Source of the DNA: Rapana venosa
Taxonomy: Eukaryota > Mollusca > Gastropoda > Neogastropoda > Muricidae
Direction of reading: 5' to 3'
DNA: 64,000 nucleotides
Assembly: GCA_028751875.1 (NCBI GenBank)
Contig: CM054135.1
Coordinates: 11,772,383 to 11,836,382, forward strand
A program made the translations under genes and the position numbers. This document shows, one piece after another, positions 41,493 through 51,970 of this stretch. Position 1 is the stretch's first letter; the number at the start of each line of letters is the position of its first letter. The notes under the pieces are model-generated. The model worked only from the letters and a program-made list of their open reading frames with translations. It was not told the origin of the DNA and searched no databases.

Positions 41493-41805
41493 GTTTATAA
41501 TAATAATAATAATAAATGGAATTTATATAGCGCTATATCTTGCAGAGACAAATCAAAGCGCTTGCACTCAACTCATTCTTACACAGTCATACAACCAGTG
41601 ACAAGCAAAAGTTCCATCAAGTCCAAATGTGCACACACACACAACACCACACACAAAACACACACAACACACACACACACCACACACCAAAAGGTCACAC
41701 ACCCTGGCAGGGCAATAGAATCTTGGTTGTTGAAGGCAGGGGAAAAAAAAACAAAAAAAACTATGAGATGAGGCAGGAGAGGAAAATCTTAGGTTTGATT
41801 ATCAC
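41493..41805 (-). mobile_element. L2/CR1-like LINE, short 3' copy
   Basis: On the minus strand the end reads AAGCGCTTTGATTTGTC, AGCGCTATATAAATTCCAT, (ATT)n (41497-41513). Upstream is an internal CA/AC microsatellite (about 41630-41700) and CCCTGCCAGGGTGTGTGACC, as in the 13.6-kb copy. Only about 310 bases of the 3' UTR are present. Confidence 0.8.
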
Positions 41806-41905
41806 GATGTTAGAAATCTGCTTTCTAAACCATCTGGTCTCCCTCATGGTAGATTTGCATTCTTATCAGAAGGCAACCACCTGATTGAATGGCAAGCACT
41901 GTAAG

Positions 41906-42285
41906 TTCTTTCATATAAAAAGGAGGCCTCAGGGTTGCATATTACTATCTCCACATCTTTTCATCATATGTACAGCACTGATCCTGAGAAATGCAGAAAT
42001 GGACGACATGGGCATTATATTCAGATGGCAGAAACATCACTAACCTCATCTCAGGCACACTGATGATGCAGCGCTCATTGCCAATGATATCTCAAGAAAG
42101 AGAAGAATTCCATAAAGTCCATGCATAGAGCAACACTAATGGGCTTAAGTTACATGCTAAAAAGGCCAATGTCGTGCTCATTAATGGTACTGTCACACCT
42201 CACAATATCAAAATCAATGGGAAAAAATATGGAATACGTTTAAAACCTCTAATATTTAGGCTCTGTAAAATACAATAATGGCTCC
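41906..42285 (+). mobile_element. Decayed RTE-type RT fragment
   Basis: Plus strand, over several frames: K-G-[GC]-I-L-S-P (about 41925; block with Q-G-C-x-L-S-P), R-N-A-E-M-D-D-M-G-I-I (about 41990), H-T-D-D-A-A-L-I-A-N-D-I (about 42055, YADD with H-T for Y-A), N-G-L-K-L-H-A-K-K (about 42130). This is an old copy of a LINE subfamily not otherwise present here. Confidence 0.6.
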
Positions 42286-42344
42286 TGTGTACAAAACTTT
42301 AAGAATAGTCCGTAGGGCTTCAGAAGGGGTAGGGGTAGAGAAAG

Positions 42345-42368
42345 ATCGGGGGGGGGGGGGGGGGGGGG
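42345..42368. repeat. G homopolymer
   Basis: Nineteen or more G bases in a G-rich stretch. Such runs are prone to length error in assembly. Confidence 0.9.
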
Positions 42369-42502
42369 AGCGAGCTATGTTTTATGCTTGAATCAGTGAC
42401 TTTTGAGACTGTCTGTGTTCCCTCATCATAAGAAAAATGTATCTCAGCATAGTTTAGTTAGTTTACACATAATCTTCTGTGTGTTGTGGGCAGGGTTTTT
42501 GT

Positions 42503-42508
42503 GTGTGT

Positions 42509-42560
<52 letters not shown>

Positions 42561-42582
42561 GTGTGTGTGTGTGTGTCTGTTG
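42503..42582. repeat. (TG)n microsatellite
   Basis: TG run with one TGGGGTG interruption. Confidence 0.95.
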
Positions 42583-43030
42583 TCTGTGTGTAAAAATAAG
42601 CTGGATTTTAAGCTGTTAATGTAAAACTATAACAGCCCTATATCTTCACTTCACCTTCCACCAGTCAAGCTGTTCCTGCCTGTCAGTTCTGAAAGATCTG
42701 GCAATGTTAGAGATTGCCTAACAGGCAAAAATGTTTATTATCAGGGTGTATACAATAAGAAATGACCATCCTCAAAGTGGGAATACAATACCTTATTGGT
42801 GGATAAAAATGCCCGTCTTTACAAAATCTCACCAAAGTGAAAAAATACATATAAAAACAAAGATATGAAATGACCTGTACCCTTTTGTGTCCCCAAAGGT
42901 ATAAAAGCAGAGGTTTGATGCTCGTTTATTTTCAGTTATCTGTTCTACCTCAATATATTTTTAGGTTTTCAATATAGGGTCTTTTTATGGCAGCTTTGGT
43001 AGACTACAACACCATCATTCTTTCTATAGA
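42583..43030. other. Intron, no recognisable gene
   Basis: Unique sequence in the large intron of copy B. Confidence 0.45.
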
Positions 43031-43330
43031 AAGGAATAGCAGGGTGCATGGTAGAGAGGTCTGTGTCATTCACACCAACAGTCATTGCTGGTCTGCTCCT
43101 CTACGAAGGATGGACTGGATTTTGTCATGTGTGCAGAATGTTCGTTGTGTGTTGGTACACGTGAAATCAGTTTGTTGTCTCATCTGAATAACTTTCCAGG
43201 GAGTGGAGTCTGTGCCCATAGATCAAAGCCTGACCCAAACAGACACGTCGGTGGTCAGTTGACTCTGCAGCCTCCGGGACTGTTAGGTCAAGACTTTGTC
43301 ACTCTGGACTATTCTACCACCTCCTGCCCC
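43030..43330 (-). mobile_element. Old SINE (family S1) in copy B intron, shared with copy A
   Basis: The minus strand matches 5572-5870: GTGGTAGAATAG, GGTCAGGCTTTGAT, CTCCCTGGAAAGTTATTCAG, ACATTCTGCACAC and CTCTCTACCATGCACCCTG. Its place relative to the donor site is the same in both genes, so it predates the duplication. Confidence 0.7.
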
Positions 43331-43390
43331 CTGTCAAAATGAGCAGCTTTAGTTGCTGAGGTGACCATTCGGTCTGCAGTGTTAACTCAC

Positions 43391-44138
43391 CTCATAATGT
43401 CGCTAATGTGCTGTATTGTGTTGATGCCCTGCTGAAACACACTCCCACGTGCTTCCATCTTCACCACCGTCACGTTTTCTTTAGCCAGCTCTTGCCACCA
43501 CTTCCCTGTAGGCTCCTCGTTGGTGTGGATGTACACACGATGAAAGCCAGCCACGTACAGTGCACTCAGAACAGATAAGTACTGACTAAATGGAAAGTCT
43601 TTTTTGTACAGACTGCGACCAGATTTAAATCTGAGATAATGGGAGATTCTGGGGATGAGGTTGTTGGGGTCCTGTTTTGGTGTCATTGGCCCACGTCTGC
43701 CATAGAAATACAAGCGAGCTATCTGGGGAAAGGGTGTTGTTGGCAAACATGATGTCCCGAGGGAAAAACAATGGCAGGCACGTGACACAGAAATGATCAT
43801 GTGGAGAGAGAGTAAATTTGTCAGCAGATGGACACCCTGGCTTAGCTCGTCTTGCAGCGTTAATACTTTAAATAAGCTTCTTCCTGCTTACTGCTAAATC
43901 TTTTCTGGGCAATGATGACTCCACTTGTTGTATCTGATGTGTTTGAAAAGGCAAACCACAGATCAGCGTTCAGTGACTGGCCTTTTAAAAGCGGAGACAA
44001 CATGATGCCTTCACCTACAAAAACACCTCCACTGTCTGACAAAAATCCCAGAACAGTCTTGAGCATATCTGGTGATCCACATGCAGCTTTGGATGACAGT
44101 TTCTGCAGTTCCAGCCCTGGCAGTCTGGACTTCACATC
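43391..44138 (-). CDS. Glycosyltransferase copy B, large exon (domain 1 end, linker, domain 2 start)
   Basis: Acceptor TTCTTTACAG at 44139, phase 0 join (F-K|D-V-K). The first 80 or so codons finish domain 1: L-P-G-L-E-L-Q-K-L, S-P-D-M-L-K-T-V-L-G-F-L, then S-G-G-V-F-V-G-E-G-I-M-L, which sits where Y-G-G-x-Y-x-D-x-D should be. That frame ends in TAA near 43860, but the next frame is open from just after 43890 to the donor G|GTGAGT at 43390 and encodes the linker (Q-D-E-L-S-Q-G-V-H-L) and domain 2 (I-P-R-I-S-H-Y, H-T-N-E-E-P-T-G). So one frameshift near 43880-43892 separates the halves; it could be real or an assembly error. A|GTAAGC at that point is a donor-like alternative, but the phases would not match. 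Confidence 0.8.
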
Positions 44139-44439
44139 CTGTAAAGAACATGTATTAGATGTGTCATTCTTGATCGCTTGATGTCTAGCACATTACTTTC
44201 TTTACTTGCACCATTGACTTTATGGCGTTTTCAAAATGATCATATCACATTATCTTAATACAACATCACCACCACAATTCAACTGCATTCAGACTATAAA
44301 TGAATTTCATTACGCAATACTAGTAACAGTTTGAATCTAATAAAGGAGTCAATATGTACACATTGTCATAGTCACCTTATACGGAACTCATATTCTATAT
44401 ACAGATACATTCATTTCTACTCAACTCATTTACATAAAA

Positions 44440-44985
44440 TCGCTTAAATCATTTTAAAAACAAAAAAAATAGAATCCATCACTTTTTATAATGTCAGCAT
44501 AGATAATCGCAAATTTGTCATTTGATTACTTGTAACATTGATCTAATCACCCCATAAGGGCAATGTCCAGTTGAGTAGCAACCTTCAGGACATTTTTCAT
44601 ATATCCATTTTACTCATCTTGCATTAATCTGTCACATAAATCATTCAAACAAATATGTTGACATCACTTTTATGTATGTGGATTTGGCAAAGCAGTATTA
44701 GTTCGAACATTTTGTAGATTTAAATTGCTACTGCACAAAAAAGCATGCTTCGTTGAAGAAGATTCACTGTTACATTTTTATTTATCTATTTTGGAAATAC
44801 TTGCCGAACTCGTGAAAAACGGCAGTGCCAAAAAATATGTTGATACTTTCTTTTTCAAATGCAAAGGGAACAATTGATGATTCTTCAAAGCCATGCTTTG
44901 TAAAATAACATTTGTTGCTATTATTCTATGTACAATTCTTATCTGAAACCACTTTAGTTTTACACCTTGAATTTGGCGCATTTTT
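44440..44985 (-). mobile_element. Possible L1/Tx1-like LINE C-terminal remnant
   Basis: Minus strand at 44960-44880: K-W-F-Q-I-R-I-V-H-R-I-I-A-T-N. This resembles the W-x-Q-x-R-I-x-H-R-I-L-x-T-N motif near the C terminus of L1/Tx1-type ORF2. The zinc-knuckle region that should follow cannot be read through. AT-rich and decayed; low-certainty call. Confidence 0.4.
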
Positions 44986-45189
44986 CTAAATACTCGTGAC
45001 TATACAATATTTTGATTCAGTCTTTCATTCCACTTCATACAACAAGCTGGGTCAGTTGTGTTCTTTGTCAGCAACTCATACTACTGCGTTGCCCCCCTTG
45101 GTACATGAATATTTTTTCACTTCACAATATATGATAAGACACACACATGCACACACACACATTATACAAGAAAAGTATATCAAAAAGAG

Positions 45190-46735
45190 CTAGATAATTT
45201 ACATAAAATATTTTTGAAAATGGTTTGACATTATCGACAGAAAAAACGCATATTATGCTTTTTAATAATGGTAGTGATCCAGATACACTGCCACAGTTTA
45301 CAAATGGAGGGCAGCCAATTCAGTACAAAAATGTGGTCAAATTTTTAGGGATTCAACTAACATCAAAATTAACATGGAATACTCATATTGGATATATATT
45401 AACAAAAGCAAGAAAATGCATTAATTTTCTTAAAATGGTTAGCCGACAGTCCTGGGGACAAGATATTTTCACTCTTAAATGCTTGTTTACATCACTTGTA
45501 CTTCCAATTGTCGTATGGCCAAGAAACTTTTTTCAGTGCTCCTAACTACTTACTTAAAAAGCTCCAAAGTGTAGATTGTAAAGCATACAAACTTGCACTT
45601 GGCCTTCCATTCCATGCATCCACAATAGGATTTTATATGGAAATTGGGGAACTTCCCCTAGATGAATACCGACAACTTTCATGCTCCAAAGATGTGTTAT
45701 GGAGCACAACTAACCAAAATTTTGTTTCTAGTGAATTAAAAATTCAAGAAGAAACGAATTTTCCGAAAAGGGCTAGAAATATTTCCTGTTTAAAGCCTAC
45801 TGGAACTTATGTATCCGACCTCTTTAACAAATCAGAACTTAATCAGTATGATGTAGAAACACAGAAAGAAGTTTTAACATGTCCTTCATGGGAGATGAAT
45901 AAAGCATATTTTTATATAGAACACACTATGGGGGAAAATGAAAATCAAAATATCGTGGTTGCAAATGCTCATTCACGTATTGAAAATAATTATGCTGACT
46001 ATTTAAAAGTTTATACAGATGGATCAGTTTTAGAAAATCATGAAACCGGTTCAGCATTTGTCATACCAGCTCTTAAGACAGAGAAATTGTACTATCTTGG
46101 TAAACATCATTCAATAAACCGCTATTCTTATGGCTCTTAACTATATCCTTGATTTTCCATTTGTCCTCTTTCGTATCTTACTTTGTGTAGACTCTAAATC
46201 GGTATTGTATGGTATAAAATCTCTAAATTCCAAGAAAGTATCCATAATTATTTTTAATTAAATACTTCATACACCTCCTAAGTTTTAAGAGGTATTCCAG
46301 TTTCTTTTTGTTGGGTACCTTCTCACGTTGGAATTTTTTCAAACAAGTGGGCTGACAGAGCTGCAAAAAAGGGGGCAAGACATGATATGGAATCAGTAGA
46401 ACTGCATGTTCCCTTATCTGTACAGGAAGGATATTGTTTATTAGAACAAACGTCGTGGGGAAAGTTTAAAGAATCTGATCAATTCAAGGAACGATATTTA
46501 AAGTGTTGTCTGACTAATGCCCATATTTCTTGGTACATGAATCCCTCTCAAACTGATACAAGTTTCGTAACCACAAGAAGAGTAAATGCACTATACTTTA
46601 GAATGAAATTGAATGCATTTATCACAACATTTTGCAAAAATATCTGGTGTCCATGTGGAGATCATATTTCCAATACCCATATCATATTTGAGTGCCCGGT
46701 TGTCAATCCCTTTTTACATGTGTGCTAAATTTACT
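45190..46735 (+). mobile_element. I-superfamily-like LINE: RT end, RNase H and zinc knuckle
   Basis: Plus strand in order: S-T-E-K-T-H-I-M-L-F (about 45230), V-V-K-F-L-G-I-Q-L (about 45335), L-Q-S-V-D-C-K-A-Y-K-L-A-L-G (about 45560), Y-L-K-V-Y-T-D-G-S (about 46005, RNase H first Asp), W-V-P-S-H-V-G-I-F-S-N (about 46315) and A-D-R-A-A-K-K-G (RNase H last Asp), and C-P-C-G-D-x5-H-x4-C (about 46655). RT followed by RNase H is typical of the I superfamily. Stops near 46140 and 46270 and frameshifts make it inactive. It lies in the intron of copy B between the exon at 48.5 kb and the one at 44.1 kb. Confidence 0.8.
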
Positions 46736-47090
46736 TATCTAGTTTCTGTTGGATTCCTTGCTGATTGTATATTTTTGTTGTCTTAGATTGTTTGTGTGTT
46801 TGCTTGCCAAGTTTTGATATGCTTACATCAATGTATTTCTATATACATAGAAGTACCTATGAAGTTAACGTGTGTCATTGCATTGTAGCAACAACAAAAA
46901 TTTAAATACTGTTTCAATTGTTCATTCAGAAATGTTTGACTCCCTCTACTACAGTGACTTGACTAGAAACAATCAGGTTTCTTTCCTAACTCTTGGAGGC
47001 TTCAATGGAGCATTACACTGAAACTTTAGGCAGGATGAACAAACCTGCTGCATGGCATCCCTCTGCCTAAAGCAGATTATCCTCTAATAA
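46736..47090. other. Intron, no recognisable gene
   Basis: AT-rich unique DNA, probably the 3' UTR of the RNase H LINE or flank. Confidence 0.4.
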
Positions 47091-47094
47091 TCAT

Positions 47095-47390
47095 ATCCAT
47101 GACACTTTGATCAGATTTAGATTAGGAATATCAGACCTACATACGCACATAAAACGCTACACAACCGTTTCTGAGCAAGATCTTCAGTGTTCATTTTGTT
47201 ATAGTACTATAGAAACAGAAATGCACTTTCTCTTTTACTGCAGTTGTCTCAGTGACTTACGACTGAAATTCATCCCAGAAAAATATAGTATATATCCTTC
47301 GCTAACTTCATTAAAAAAATTAATGCAAGATGATACGTGTGTCCATGATCTTGGAAGATGTGTTTATCATGCCAACAAACGTGGCTAATG
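47095..47390 (+). mobile_element. LINE C-terminal zinc-knuckle fragment
   Basis: Plus strand: R-F-R-L-G-I-S-D-L, then C-S-F-C-Y-S-T-I-E-T-E-M-H-F-L-F-Y-C, then L-K-F-I-P-E-K-Y, and the typical C terminus A-N-K-R ending near 47390. It is the same family as the fragments at 61.8-62.1 kb and 63.8 kb (F-R-L-G-V-S-D; C-P-L-C-x8-H-F-V-L-x-C). Confidence 0.75.
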
Positions 47391-48081
47391 TCATTACAAA
47401 CCTTGTGTTGATTCCTTTGATTTAATGATGTTTCCTTTAAAATGTGTTTGTTATACTAAAATGCCATATTCAACACATCCAGTCATTCCTGATTGCCCAC
47501 AGATTTGTAAGGGTTGTATGGCCTACACAATTAAATTCTTAAGTTCTTGAGAGATTATCTTCTAAATAAAAGAATAAATAATTTTTTTTAAGATTGCCTG
47601 CTGGGTACTTGCATGTCTTCCATACCGACTGATATACTTGAATACACTTCTTAAAAAGAAGTAGTTTGGTTTTCAATGTCCCCACAAAATGGTGTGTCTT
47701 CATTCATAAATTATTGGGGCTTCTATCTGGAGTTTCTTCCGAGATTTGAACATATAATGCATGCATTGTTTGTCTCCACTAATCACTAATCTATATCAAA
47801 ACTTCTGTGAATTCAAAGATGAGGAATTGTGTCCCCTGTCAGCTCTAACTGGTCTGTAAATGTTTGGATTACCATACAGCTGAGACTGACCATTCCTGCT
47901 GCATGTAATATAACCTGCTTGTTTTATTTTAATCCCCAAAACAACGCATAGGCATGAAGATGTTTCTGGTCTATTTCTCTGTCTTTTCCTCTAATATAAT
48001 GTTTGGATGGCCCCTCTTGTACACTCACACAGGATTGCTCCCCACTTTGGAACCATTGACATTTCCACTGCATAAGAATGA

Positions 48082-48083
<2 letters not shown>
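47391..48083. other. Intron, no recognisable gene
   Basis: Unique sequence between the LINE fragment and the microsatellite. No motif. Confidence 0.45.
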
Positions 48084-48140
<57 letters not shown>

Positions 48141-48157
48141 TTGTGTGTGTGTGTGTG

Positions 48158-48189
<32 letters not shown>

Positions 48190-48270
48190 TGAGAGAGAGA
48201 GAGAAGAGAGAGATGATGAGAGAGAGAGGAGAGGAGAGAGAGAGATGAAGAGAGAGTGAGAGAGCAGAGC
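48084..48270. repeat. (TG)n followed by (GA)n
   Basis: A TG run (48084-48173) changes into GA-rich repeats with GATGAG interruptions up to about 48265. Confidence 0.95.
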
Positions 48271-48512
48271 AGAGTTGGGTATAAAAATGGAAACAAGATT
48301 GTTTTATTTGCATTTTTTCGATACAAACAACTATTTAAAAAAAAAGAAATAATGAAAAAACTACTTGAGCATGTTTACTTTCACTTTTGTATGCAAAGTT
48401 GACCCACAGATGAAAAGTAAGAGAAAACCAGCTGTATAGAAAATCTGGAATTTCAAAATTTAGCACTAATATTTTCAAAAATAGGACAAACTTATGACAA
48501 CTGAAACCTCAC

Positions 48513-48671
48513 CTTGAACCAGGAATTGTAGTCATCTGTTTGAGGTTCATGGGTAAAGTGGAACATCACACTTATAGGCCGAAAAACTTTGACGGCACTG
48601 AGAACACCCAGGTAGTCTCTAAAACGGAACTTTTTGTCTCCACACCAAAGGTAATGCAAAACTGTAGGCAT
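48513..48671 (-). CDS. Glycosyltransferase copy B, exon for start of domain 1
   Basis: A 159-base exon (53 codons, phase 0 at both ends) between the acceptor TTGCAG and the donor AAG|GTGAGG. It encodes V-L-H-Y-L-W-C-G-D-K-K-F, D-Y-L-G-V-L-S-A-V-K-V, and V-M-F-H-F-T-H-E-P. These are the first beta strands of a GT32-like domain and match the start of domain 2 (I-S-H-F-I-R-F; Q-Y-L-S-V-L-S-A; V-Y-I-H-T-N-E-E-P). So the protein has two homologous halves. No counterpart was found upstream of copy A in the window. Confidence 0.85.
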
Positions 48672-48955
48672 CTGCAATTACAATCAACGAAAATTTCATG
48701 TAAAAGTTACAGTTCTTAAAGAACAATTAGGACAGCATGTAAACAAAATATATGTCAGTATTATATTGGACAAAGATTTAGCTGCTAAGATTTATAAACA
48801 CAAACACTCACAATGGCAATATCATTCTCAGTGTCAGAACAAACTTTGGTAAGTGGAATATGTTAATGTATACACGATTTGATAAATTTACCGTGTGATA
48901 TTTGATAACATTCTCTCATGAAAAAAGTGACTTGAAAAAGTAATCCAAACTTCAC

Positions 48956-49015
48956 CTCGTTGTACTTGAGGTTGATCAGCTGAAGAAATTTGTACATGAA
49001 AGTTTCCATCATGTC
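48956..49015 (-). CDS. Probable short upstream exon of copy B
   Basis: The minus strand from 49012 reads M-M-E-T-F-M-Y-K-F-L-Q-L-I-N-L-K-Y-N-E and then GAG|GTGAAG, a usable donor in phase 0. Joined to the next exon it gives Y-N-E-M-P-T-V-L-H-Y, a natural run into the domain. The 5' limit is uncertain: an in-frame TAA lies about 12 bases upstream of the first ATG, so either the exon starts at the ATG-proximal AG or translation begins here. A membrane anchor, expected for a Golgi enzyme, is not seen and may be further upstream. Confidence 0.5.
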
Positions 49016-49920
49016 AACTTTTTAATCTGAAACGCATGGCATCTGCGAATAATTATAATCAACTTTTCAAAGAATATTGTTCACAATGTTCTATAGAAAG
49101 GACTTATTCTGGTCATATCTTTCACAAACATTTACCATACGGTAACTTTCTTAATTGTCATGTGAGCAGGTATTGTTCAAATAGACTAATGATCCCTCTA
49201 TCCAGAAAAAGACGAGACGAAACATTATGGTGTTGCTAACCGAAATTTAATGATTTTTTTCAGGAACAGGAAAAGGCCAACCAGGTAAGAGGAGGGAGAA
49301 TTTACGCTGACCAGGAATTCCATAACTAGAAGTTCCAGAGTGATGTGGCCACAGAGAGGGGTAGAGACTGGGAAGAAGACACCCCAAGATCTTTAGATCG
49401 GGGTAAGGATGTCACTGGGAAGTCTATCCCCCCCTCCCTCCCCTCCTCCCCCAGTGGAAGTTCAGAAATAATGGACATCAGTTCAGTTGCTGTTTACAGT
49501 GGTACAAGCCTGCCTTGATGGGGAGGGGGGTATCTCAATTACATTAGTAAGGAAGGACAAGAGAAAGAAAGGAAACTTTCAAAGGAATAAATCCAGGTAA
49601 ATCTAAATGAGATACTCTCCCCCCCATCATTGCAGGCTCATACCAGACACAAAAGAACTGTTTGGTTTTAAAACAAATTTCTCACAAACCTTTATGGTCA
49701 AATAATTCACAGGCGCACTGGACCCTCAAGGTCTTGCTACATGTCAGATCCTCCTACTTAGACTCTTATTGAAAGTTAACATTCAGTCATTCGTCCTATT
49801 GTTAGGTCAGACTACACTAGCTATTATGAGTAGAACACAGTAAGAAAATAAGGAACGTCATGAATTGTTCACCTGGATATACTCCTTTGAAGGTTTTCTC
49901 TCTTTCTCTTCTCCTTCCTT
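49016..49920. other. No gene that I can support
   Basis: Contains a 67-codon plus-strand open frame (49036-49239) with several Cys/His residues but no family I recognise. A G/C-rich stretch with CCCCTCCCTCCCCTCC lies at about 49427-49452. Confidence 0.45.
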
Positions 49921-49924
49921 TATA

Positions 49925-50112
49925 GTATAATCAAGACGCCTTTCAATGGGGGTTTTCCTTTGAAGTTAACAGCACTGCTGACTTCACTCCCACAAAAGTC
50001 CTTCAGATGAGACCATAAGCCGTGGTCCTCTTTACGAATGCATGTACACCATCTTCTGCACATGTTAAAACCTGTTTATCTTTCAGAAGAGTTAGCTAAT
50101 CGTTTCAGTAGG
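49925..50112 (+). mobile_element. SINE family S1, partial
   Basis: Plus strand: TGACTTCACTCCCACAAAAGTCCTTCAGATGAGA (shown in order as CACTCCC, AGTCCTTCAGATGAGACC), then CATCTTCTGCACATG and AAAACCTGTTTATC. The head is decayed. Confidence 0.65.
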
Positions 50113-50174
50113 AAGGAATGACAAAATTTATAAAACTGTATGTACTTAGGGACTGGATATTAAAAAAGCCGCAC

Positions 50175-50215
50175 CAGTGCTTATTCCATTATCCTGGAAA
50201 TAAAAGGATTAGACG
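50175..50215 (+). mobile_element. S1 3' tail
   Basis: GTGCTTATTCCATTATCC followed by GGAAATAAAAG. It lies about 65 bases past the partial S1 body and is probably its own tail after a small deletion or insertion. Confidence 0.6.
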
Positions 50216-50244
50216 AGAAATAAAAACAGCTAACGGAACAGAGC

Positions 50245-50572
50245 GTTTGACTTCCTTCCTGTGGGTCCATGAAGTCGTGGGTTCGAATCTGAACAGCAGC
50301 GTCTGGTGAATTAAGGATCGGAATTTTTACATTCTCCTGAGTCAACTTTAAGTGCAGATCAGCCAGTGCCTTAATTCTCTTCGTGTATATGTGCATGCAG
50401 GTGACCAAATGTGCACCTGAAAGATCCCAGGTTCTTGTCAGTGTTGGACAGGCTACAGATGCACAAACATACCCAGCATGCACGACATACCTGGAGAAAG
50501 CTGGGCTCGGATAGATTCAACTTGCCTAGGAGACATGGCCTAAAATTCCAGCGCCATACTCATTTTGGGTTT
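50245..50572 (+). mobile_element. tRNA-derived SINE, family S3
   Basis: Plus strand: GTGGGTTCGAATCTG (B box) at 50277, then GTGCAGATCAGCCAGTGCC, GTATATGTGCATGCAGG, AAAGATCCCAGG, ACATACCCAGCATGCACGAC and GGCCTAAAATTCC. The order is as in the minus-strand copy at 12.95 kb. The A box is weak. Confidence 0.75.
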
Positions 50573-50990
50573 TGGGGTTGAAACTGATCATTGTTATTTA
50601 CAAGCTCATGTTAGAAATCGTATCATACATTGAAAAAGCTTCACCAGTAAAGCAAAAGAAAATCCAAACATGACTTGGTTTTATGCGCTGTTTCTATACA
50701 AACAATCCAACATGGCTGCCAAAATGAATGTTTTAAACTTCTAGACCATCGTATTTACAAGAACAAGAAACTACAAGAACCCTGTTTTTACAGACTTCAA
50801 CTCTTTAAATTCACCAAAGCAAATCTCCATATTTGCATTAGCAATTTTTTATCGGGAAAAAACCCTCTATGATTTTGGCCGCTTTTAGACCCTTATCTAT
50901 CCTTAAGAAGTGAAAGGGGAGGAGAAGAATACTTTGCAAAGCAGACTGCAAAAAGACATGCTGCTGCTTAGGCAGTGTTCCCTGTGAGTC
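50573..50990. other. No recognisable gene
   Basis: Unique AT-rich sequence before the CATA array. Confidence 0.45.
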
Positions 50991-50992
50991 AC

Positions 50993-51217
50993 ATACATAC
51001 ATACATACATACATACATACATACATACATACATACACATACATGCATACATACACATACATGCATACATACATACTATACATACGCACGCACGCACGCA
51101 CATACATACATACATACATACATACATACATACATACATACATACATACATACATACATACATACATGCATACACACACACGTACGCACGTACGTACATA
51201 CATGCATACATACATAG
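50993..51217. repeat. (CATA)n array with CGCA and TGCA variants
   Basis: About 55 tetranucleotide units. Variant blocks (CACGCACGCACG, TACGCACGTACG) are interspersed, giving long apparent open frames with Y/V/C/M or H/T/Y/I that are meaningless. Confidence 0.97.
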
Positions 51218-51745
51218 AAAATATTGTTCTTTCATTCCTTAAAAACAGCAACGCCTCTATTTCAGCAGGAGTATTTTTTCTTAACGTACCAGGGTTGGTT
51301 TAAAGGATCTCATCTCCAAGGCTTTTTATAATGGCTCATTCCAAAGCCAAAATATGTATATCTTAAAATATCCATATGCAGGTCATGTTTTTCAACTTCT
51401 TTTGCTTGTCAGTTCTAAATGGTTTTACAATGTCGAGGTTACCAAGAGTGTAAGTTTACTTATTAGAACTGCACATATTCCTTTTGAATCCCAAACATAT
51501 AGGCACAAGCATTTTGTCTAATTTTGCCATTTAATTGTCTAATTTTGTCATTTAATCTAATCATCAAACTATTTTGCAACTAGTTTTTCAAATATCTTTT
51601 GTTCCATTCTTTAAGGTCCGCCTTTGATAGCAGCTTTGATAGTCACACGACTCTTATATCCCATTTCAATAAAAGCAAAAGCATTTTCGATTTATCAGAT
51701 GTATTTTTGTTGAAGATACCTGGGATGGGTAAACAACACCACTGT
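51218..51745. other. No recognisable gene
   Basis: Unique sequence with a short direct repeat (TCTAATTTTG[CT]CATTTAAT, near 51518-51556). Confidence 0.45.
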
Positions 51746-51747
51746 CA

Positions 51748-51970
51748 TATGATTTTGTTTCAGTGACCTGGGATAGATTAACACCACTGTCATATGTTTA
51801 TGTTTTAAATACCAGTGATAGATAAACATTCCCACTGTCATATGTTTATGTTTTAAATACCAGTGATAGATAAACATTCCCACTGTCATATGTTTATGTT
51901 TTAAATACCAGTGATAGATAAACATTCCCACTTTCATACGTTTCTGTTTAACACACCAGGGATGCATAAA
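51748..51970. repeat. 48-bp minisatellite, about four units
   Basis: Units contain GTCATATGTTTATGTTTTAA and ATACCAGTGATAGATAAACA plus TTCCCACT. Two to three are almost identical and the outer ones are diverged. Because 48 is a multiple of three, the minus strand has an open frame with a 16-residue repeat. Confidence 0.9.
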
